NCBI GenBank assembly: GCA_905250885.1
Contig: CAJNOQ010000910.1
Location: forward strand, 1-39,282
Reading direction: 5' to 3'
Source: Didymodactylos carnosus
Taxonomy: Eukaryota; Rotifera; Eurotatoria; Philodinida; Philodinidae
Length of the DNA stretch: 39,282 bases
In this document: piece after piece, positions 33,155-39,282 of the stretch
Layout of the letters: every line of letters starts with the position of its first letter
Position numbering within the stretch: the stretch's first letter is position 1
Notes under the pieces: generated by a model
Database searches by the model: none
Seen by the model: the letters and a program-made list of their open reading frames with translations, nothing else
Told to the model about the DNA's origin: nothing
Position numbers and translations under genes: made by a program

Positions 33155-35500
33155 ATATTCATATTGTTCTATCATTCTGTCACTAAAATTTAGTCAGAAT
33201 ATAAGAGAAAGAGTTATTTAAAAACTATAAAGAGATAGTTAATTTTCCCATCATATTCTTAATCACACAAAAGCAATTTTTTTTTCGTGTCATGTCTTCC
33301 ACGAATAAATATATTTTTGTTGATGTTTTTGTCTTTTTTTTAATTTTTTTTAATCGGTGCTCGTCATACATTGTACTTTTTTCACTTATCAGTGTATCAT
33401 GACAAAATTTGTTTTTTCATCGTGCCAGTTATTACTTCTTTTTTTTTACAATCAGTCTGTTTTTGTTTTTTTTCTATGAAAGAATATTTTGAACTCCCTT
33501 CTGTCAAATAGAATCATGGTACAGACAAATACTCATAAATACCAATGTGACATTTTATAGTTCCCAAATATTCTCATGGTTTTTTTCTCAAATAAATCTG
33601 TTTTCTTTTTAAATTTTTCTAAAGTTGTCTATAACAGTGTTCTTTTTCTTACGTGCAAAAAAGTAAAGCGATAAGACATTTGTTTGTTTTCTTTTGTTTT
33701 TTGTATAATCGGACTATTTTGCCAAAAATAAAATTTGTTTTCTCTTTTTAAATATCACATTTCTGGGGAAGGGAGTCGCGTATTTTGTTTGTTTGTTTTT
33801 TTACTTTTTTTCTCTAATACAAATTTTTGCGCAGTTGCTCATTAAGCATGTGCTTCTTTTCCCACTCTCATTGTACAGTATTTTTTTTCTTTTTCTGTTG
33901 TTATTAACAAGCGCAATTAAATTTGTATTATTTAATCACTTTTTTGGATCGCTATTTGAGTGATTGTCTTTTTGCTCGACTTACAGAATATGTGCGTGTG
34001 TGATCAGAGTTTTTTTTTTTCTATTTGCTTTTTTTGTCGTGATTTTTTTTTTCGTTCTCTGTACAGTTATGATTTTGAAAGAAAAATTTAGACATACGAT
34101 ATATTAAATTTGAAATAGTTTTAAAAACAAATGTTAGCGGTCTGATACGTTAACTGCAAATAAACACATATAAGCGACATTATACGCATAGTCAATTTAT
34201 ATTAATTGCCATCTATTTGAAATTCAAACGTTGTTTATTAAAACAATATTTAGTCTTTTCAAACAAGTTTTAGTCGTTCTCATTTTAAGAATAAAATATG
34301 TATGTTAAAAATAGATAAATTTAAAACCCCAAGTGTTTTTTGACCATTCATTAAACCATATTTTTTAGAGATATTTGAAACTGATGAAATAGGAATCATA
34401 TCAAATATGGAATTCGAGAGCCATTATTTATAAATTCCTATAAAGTAATTAAATTTAGATTATATACAGAAATGTTGTTATAATAGTTGAAAAAGAAGTT
34501 TTTCAATATAATTACAAACAAAATTTCGTTTATTACATTCTGCAAGAAACTTATAATAGTAATTTTCTATCTCATTTTATTCACAGGATAACTTGAACGA
34601 CGTTGTTGTTGTATAAGATAATATCTTAGAATGAAACTGTGACAAGGCAAGAATATTTGTCATAGAAGAACAAAGTCGAGATGATATTACATATGCTGAT
34701 AGACATACAAAAGATAAAAATATATCTTTTTTTCTCATACACTAGAAGAAAATAGCAGGTTTGATGTCATTAATTGTTTTGGAAGATGGAACTGAGATAA
34801 ACGATGAATAAGTTCTTATTTGTGTATTATAATTTTTGTTATTCGAATTCCAGAACGAAACCTGATTTATGAATATGACAATCGTCATTATCAATTATAT
34901 TTGTTTCCAAAATACGCTCATCAGTACTAATATACGCAAGAGAGAAAAACAAAGAAATAAATAATCTGTTATTCATCAATTTTTTTCCCTTCTATGTTTT
35001 TTTCTATTGCCAAGCAAACAAAAATCCTATATAAAGATTGAAGAAAAAACAATCCGACAAGCAGCCGATTAGTATCGACATAACTAACTTTCGTTTTACA
35101 TACAACAATTTTATTCGTCCAATTTAAAGTATGTATAAAAGAATATTTACCGAAGTAATTGTACAGAGTTAAATATGATCGAAATTAGAATCAAAACCTC
35201 TTTTACATTAATTAGACGACTCATTCTTATAAATACTATATTCACAGAGAAAGAGTACCGAGATGGGAAAAAATAAACCATGAGTTTTGTTTTTGATGTA
35301 TCCTTTTTACCATTGATGCTAGAGAACCAGTTCAAACGCCAATCGAAAGTGCAGATATTTTATATAAAAATAATTAATACAGAAGACGGTTCAAGTTTTA
35401 TAAAAAAATATTTTTGTGGAAGTGTTGTGTTTCTGGCTCATCAAAAACGACATTACAAGTTTGGAAATCTAACCCTATTATTGTACCGGTGATAGTTGTA
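33155..35500. other. 3' UTR and T-rich intergenic DNA
   Basis: The first about 900 bp after the stop is rich in runs of T, with several AATAAA-like words (for example near 33306, 33590 and 33727) that could serve as polyadenylation signals for the AUTS2-like transcript. Beyond about 34.3 kb the DNA is AT-rich without supported genes. Confidence 0.4.
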
Positions 35501-35904
35501 GGTTTCAAAGTGCAAAGAATTAAGGATACATCCCTCCCTCTTTTTTTACCATCTTGGAAATCGGGGAAGCCGATGTCGGATCGGGTTCAAATTTATACCA
35601 GAGATAGAACATCGAAAAAGAAAATCGATGTATTTTTACCCAGAATTTTCTGACGTGTTTTTCTATGGGTTTTCTGGAAAACTCCAGTTTTCGTTGGCAC
35701 ACATTACGACCCCCGAAAAAATGGTCTGATCGAGTTCACAATTTTATCACAGATACCTCGGATTCTATCTCAGGTTCGTTTTTTTTCTTTTTGAAAAATA
35801 TGCTTTCTTTCTCGATTGCGGCTATGCTTATAGCTCTAAGAAAACTCATCGGAAAATTCTAGGAAACATCTCATTTTGAAGAGCACACTCTCTTCTATCA
35901 TGCG

Positions 35905-36145
35905 ATGTATAAGAAAAAATTTTGAATATATAGGAAAGGAGAGAAAAATTTACGAACCTAAAAAGTTGAGATTTTCTGGGCACTGAAGGAAAAACTTAAA
36001 AACTTCATAATCTTTTGAAGGAAGGTTATGGAGAGCTGGGAGTTGTCTCATTTTATAGCCCAGACTTTCCTCTACATTGGCCTATGTCCAGCTCAAAATG
36101 ACAACTTTTCTGCAAAAAAGAGGGGGGGTTACCCTTAACTATCTG
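35905..36145. repeat. Dispersed repeat, copy B
   Basis: Counterpart of 24625-24870. It contains AAAAAATTTTGAA, GGAGAGAAAAATTTACGAA, CTTCATAATCTTTTGAAGG, GAGCTGGGAGTTGTCTCATT, CTTTCCTCTACATTGGCC and ends AAAGAGGGGGGG. The GCTGGGAG-TG-CT-ATTTT segment also resembles the right arm of the foldback MITE at 24.07 kb. A CCCTCCCTCTTTTTTT stretch at about 35529 in opposite orientation may be the other end of this copy. Confidence 0.55.
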
Positions 36146-36257
36146 ATAGTGATGTAACTTCTACTATAAAGACTCATTGATTGGAGCTAATAAACAAGTA
36201 AAACAAAATCATTCGTTAACTGGGATCAGAATTGAAAACTGAACTTGTTTCAGAGTA

Positions 36258-36600
36258 TTCCTCCCCCACTTTTTGGCAAAAGTTCGATTTTCTAGTTAGA
36301 TGTGGGCACAGTATACAGGTAAGTATGCTCTATAGAATAAGACGCCTCTCAACTCTCAATGACGTCTCAGTTATTCCTTTCTGAGTTATGAATTTTTTAA
36401 GATAGGCCACTGGAGATCCAACATTAACATTATGAAGTTAAATCTCCAGTGGTCCATCTTAAAAAATGCATAACTCGGAAAGGAATAACTGAGACGTCAT
36501 TGAGAGTTGAGAGGCGTCTTATTCTATAAAGGACACTTAACTGTATATTGTACCACATTTAACTCGAAAATCTAAATCTTGACAAAAAGAGGGCGAGAGA
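36258..36600. mobile_element. Foldback MITE with TA flanks, 343 bp
   Basis: Arms 36258-36418 and 36440-36600 are inverted copies, nearly identical in the inner 100 bp (TAGAATAAGACGCCTCTCAA, ATGACGTCTCAGTTATTCC, CCACTGGAGAT). They are separated by about 21 bp. TA lies at both outer edges (36256-36257 and 36601-36602), the Tc1/mariner target. The outer ends TTCCTCCCCCACTTTTTGG and TCTCTCGCCCTCTTTTTGT are more diverged than the centre. Confidence 0.85.
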
Positions 36601-37126
36601 TACTTTTAAACAACTTTACTTTTCTATTCCAGACCACAGAGAAGGAAAGTCGTTTTTATAAAGTTTGAGCAGTCTTGTGTGTTAGTTCTTTTTATATACA
36701 GTAATGTTCAGCAATATCTACTCTTTCGAATGGCATTTGAATTGGCTCTCTAGCATTAATAATAAGAAAGGTATATGAAAAAACAAAATCCATAGTTTAT
36801 TTTTTTCCTCAACTCGGTAAGTTATAATTGACAGACAAAAGCGCACTTAGAATTAAATGAAGAAGAGAACAAAAAAGCAGACAAACAAAATGAGTCATTC
36901 TTTTCAAACACACGACTAGAACAGTTCCGGTAATACAACTGAGTACTAAAAGAATTTTCTCAAATGGTAAAACCAAATTATGTAACAACTTTGCTTTGTT
37001 TTTCCATTAGAAGAGAGATACTATTAAAATCTGATTTGATGAGATACCTCTATTTATTAAGAAAATAAAAATGATTGAATAAAATAATCTTTTGCAAGAA
37101 ACGATGATATGAACTCATGTTCGATA

Positions 37127-37135
37127 ATATATAAG
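37127..37135 (+). promoter_or_regulatory. Possible TATA box of the secreted-protein gene
   Basis: ATATATAAG lies 28 bp before the ATG at 37163, with a TTATTATAG acceptor-like site between them. It is suggestive only in such AT-rich DNA. Confidence 0.25.
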
Positions 37136-37162
37136 AAAAAGTTATTTTATTATAGTTTTACA

Positions 37163-37619
37163 ATGAAACTTCTTTTGGCTTTTTTTGCTGTACTTTACGT
37201 TGTACAATCATTACCAGCCAAAGTAAGTGCATGAGCTCAATACGCACAAACTAATTGATGAATTTGAATTTTATTTTCTGTTCTAGCAACCAAGTTCAGC
37301 GGTAAAAATACCAGAACCACAGAAAACATTGCTGCACACGTCAGATCTTGAAGAAGACAGTGACGAAGATGAAGAATCAGTAATACTCGGGGATGTAACA
37401 TCAACTACTTCCACAACAAGAAAACCATACAACAGATGGTCATCAACGCGAACAAACAGACTTTTTGTAACATCATCGCGTCCCACTGATCAAAGTGGTT
37501 TTGGGTCGACTCTTGATAGCCTTAGCAGAATATTTGAATTTATACAAAATTTGCTCAAAAAGATCAAGGCAGTATTCAACTCTAACAAATATTCAACAAA
37601 TGAAGGAGAAGACGATTAA
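37163..37619 (+). CDS. Small predicted secreted protein, two exons
   Basis: Exons 37163-37222 and 37287-37619 (intron GTAAGT...TTCTAG, 64 bp) encode 130 residues. Residues 1-17 (MKLLLAFFAVLYVVQSL) form a clear signal peptide, with cleavage likely after the LPA that follows. The mature chain has an acidic stretch (SDLEEDSDEDEE), a Thr/Ser-rich basic middle (TTSTTRKPYNRWSSTR) and an amphipathic helix-like C-terminal part (IFEFIQNLLKKIKAVF), and ends EGEDD. No cysteines are visible in the mature part. I do not recognise the family. The intron position directly after the signal sequence is typical of short secreted animal proteins. An AG (37154-37155) lies 7 nt before the ATG. An AATAAA lies near 37696. 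Confidence 0.72.
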
Positions 37620-37912
37620 GTAGATCTATTTTGCTTTGTTTGCTATATAGAGCTTTTATACGATGTATCTAATACCATTATTTTTAATTCGTATAAATAA
37701 ATTTTGAACTTTTTCTTCAACATATTTGTTAATATCTTGGTTATTGCAATACTGGCAAAATTTAAACAATTCGTAGACAATTGTTTTCGATGTAATTTCT
37801 CTCTTCTGGATAAGTTTTTTTGACAATTTAGTTTTAGAGCATTCATAATTTGTTTTTATATGACTGATAACAATCTTTTATACCCACAAAGTGCGTTTGG
37901 TACTGCAATATA

Positions 37913-38311
37913 AGGTGCAGGTAATGCAAAATTTCAGTGGAATTTGTTTCTGGCATTATTATACATATTCAGATTCAGCTTAACGAGCTGATTACGAATA
38001 ACACGATCATTTCAGAGGTATACCTCTGAAATGAGCTGAAAACCTTTTTCTAAATCAGTTTTCAATGCTGATTTAGAAAAATATAGCTCGAACCTTTCAT
38101 CTTTCAACAGAAGCTCAAAAAGTCAATTCCATCATAGAGGACGGTTTTTTGTATTTTTGAGGTCCTCTTAGTAATTTGAGTTTTTCTCCATGAAGAAATG
38201 GCTTTTGAAGGCTCGGAAGGTGTTATTCGCAATCAGCTCGTTACGCTGAATCTGAATATGTATAATAATGCTAGAAACAAATTCCACTGAAATTTTGCAT
38301 TACCTGCATCT
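37913..38311. mobile_element. MITE with 92-bp terminal inverted repeats and nested palindromes
   Basis: Left 37913-38004 and right about 38220-38311 are inverted copies with only a few differences: AGGTGCAGGTAATGC against AGATGCAGGTAATGC, then TTTCAGTGGAATTTGTTTCT, CATATTCAGATTCAGC and AACGAGCTGATT. TA flanks both edges (37911-37912 and 38312-38313), fitting a Tc1/mariner-type MITE. The interior carries two hairpins listed separately. Confidence 0.88.
38008..38081. repeat. Loopless 26-nt palindrome and 14-bp hairpin inside the MITE
   Basis: 38008-38033 is a perfect palindrome with no loop, centred on GGTATACC. 38045-38058 (TTTTTCTAAATCAG) is the exact reverse complement of 38068-38081, with a 9-nt loop. 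They lie just inside the left terminal repeat. Confidence 0.9.
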
Positions 38312-38313
38312 TA

Positions 38314-39282
38314 GATCAGAGTTTAAGTAAAAGACGAGAAGATATTCAATTTTAATAAGATCAATTGACATGATGTAAGAAGTTTGAGTTTTTCATAATC
38401 TACATGTATTTCATGTTTTTAGTCGACAAATATTTTCTTTCTTGTGCTTCAATGTTATGTAACAAATAAGTAAAATTAGTACAACTGAAAAACATTCATT
38501 TCTTCTTCTATACCCATCTAGTAAAACGAAGGTCACATAACGAAAGAATATCCGCACTTATATGATCGATGATCTATATCACAGCTCACATGTTTTAAAC
38601 TTACAAAAAAATGAACACTTTATTATGATCATGTAGAATACGTCATGCATCAACGGGTAAAATCAAGTTCCTTTTTTGAAATATTAGAAAAAATATTGTA
38701 CAATCTGAACGCTAACGGTCTATCGTATAATTATGCAGAGTAGAAACAGGAAGAGAAGAAAAAGCAAACATTAGTAATACTTCCTCGAACAGCTGAAAAA
38801 AACCCGAACGAATATTGTAAAATAGCTATAACTTTTAATTGAAATGACGAAATACGAATAAAGACACCGATTTAAATCTCAATATTTAGAAAACATAATT
38901 TTCATCGAAACGATATAATGTCAAGGTAGGTTGTTCCGTTCTATGAATTTCGATGAACTGATTTGAAGTCTGATTGATAGCTGAAATGCTCTTCACAATT
39001 CTAAGTGTGTATGAAATTTTTATCATATATTCGCAGGACTCCCAAGTAAACTTACTTGATTGCTTGGTAAGTACTTAAGAGTACGTACTTGAAAAAATTG
39101 GCAAGTATTTTCAAAACTACGTAAGGTACCGGCAATTCGAATGAAAAGTAAAACTTTTATTTTCGTTTTCTTTTACATGGTGGGATAGAGCATATCGAGA
39201 TGAGTGGGAAAAAACGGTTTTTAAATTTTGAAAATGGTTTCTTTAGGTTGAAAATTTGAAAACCTCGGAAGAATCGATTTTT
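38314..39282. other. Right-edge intergenic DNA
   Basis: No gene is supported. 39040-39125 is a cluster of AAGTA/TACTT words in both orientations (CCAAGTAAACTTACTTG, GGTAAGTACTTAAGAGTACG), similar in style to the cluster at 16070-16170, and may be part of a repeat that continues past the window. Confidence 0.4.

Noticed and set aside
34880..34935. CTGATGAG...GGAAAC on the minus strand as a hammerhead ribozyme core
   Set aside because: The intervening bases do not form stem II and the conserved closing C before GAAA is absent.

Overview
The window looks like nuclear DNA of a bdelloid rotifer (Rotaria/Adineta type). This is an inference from the sequence: AT-rich intergenic DNA, spliced genes with GT/AG introns mostly 57-93 bp long, animal orthologues (PKA-like kinase, PRPF3, EI24, an AUTS2-family protein), an ART + TPR gene of the kind amplified in bdelloids, and many small non-autonomous DNA transposons and retroelement fragments. 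No species assignment was possible without a search.

Layout. 1-848: AT-rich CATTAA-type repeat DNA. 849-3930 (+): the C-terminal two thirds of an AGC kinase of the PKA catalytic family in six visible exons, one of only 14 nt; the ATP-binding N-lobe exons are not visible. 4780-5719: a CTTGC/GCAAG-rich element with imperfect terminal inverted repeats. 6980-10728 (+): the splicing factor PRPF3 in 14 exons, without a PWI domain. 11420-12424 (+): EI24, an ER membrane protein. 13988-16048 (-): a decayed ADP-ribosyltransferase + TPR gene. 16938-17450: a tandem array of 139-bp units overlapping the 3' end of a second ADP-ribosyltransferase, 17304-18161 (-). 18281-about 21050 (-): a broken DIRS-like tyrosine-recombinase retroelement (gag tail, RT, RNase H, YR).

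21.2-28 kb is a transposon graveyard. It holds a 1.65-kb element with about 0.5-kb inverted arms, a Tc1/mariner end, a foldback MITE, a GC-rich hAT MITE with a perfect 8-bp target duplication, and one hAT MITE nested inside another. 29059-33154 (+): a five-exon, 1185-residue AUTS2-family regulator. 33-39 kb: a T-rich downstream region, two more inverted-repeat MITEs with TA flanks, and a two-exon gene (37163-37619) for a small predicted secreted protein.

The genes do not form a pathway: the four intact host genes act in splicing, the ER, chromatin/transcription and secretion. A recurring feature is a splice-acceptor-like pyrimidine tract + AG 0-39 nt before the start codons of PRPF3, EI24, AUTS2-like and the secreted protein, which fits spliced-leader trans-splicing. 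I found no tRNA, rRNA or CRISPR array. I saw no clear new multi-gene system. The best leads are the array-remodelled ART tail, the tryptophan-to-TGA pattern in the DIRS copy, the inverted-repeat elements, and the 14-nt DFG exon.
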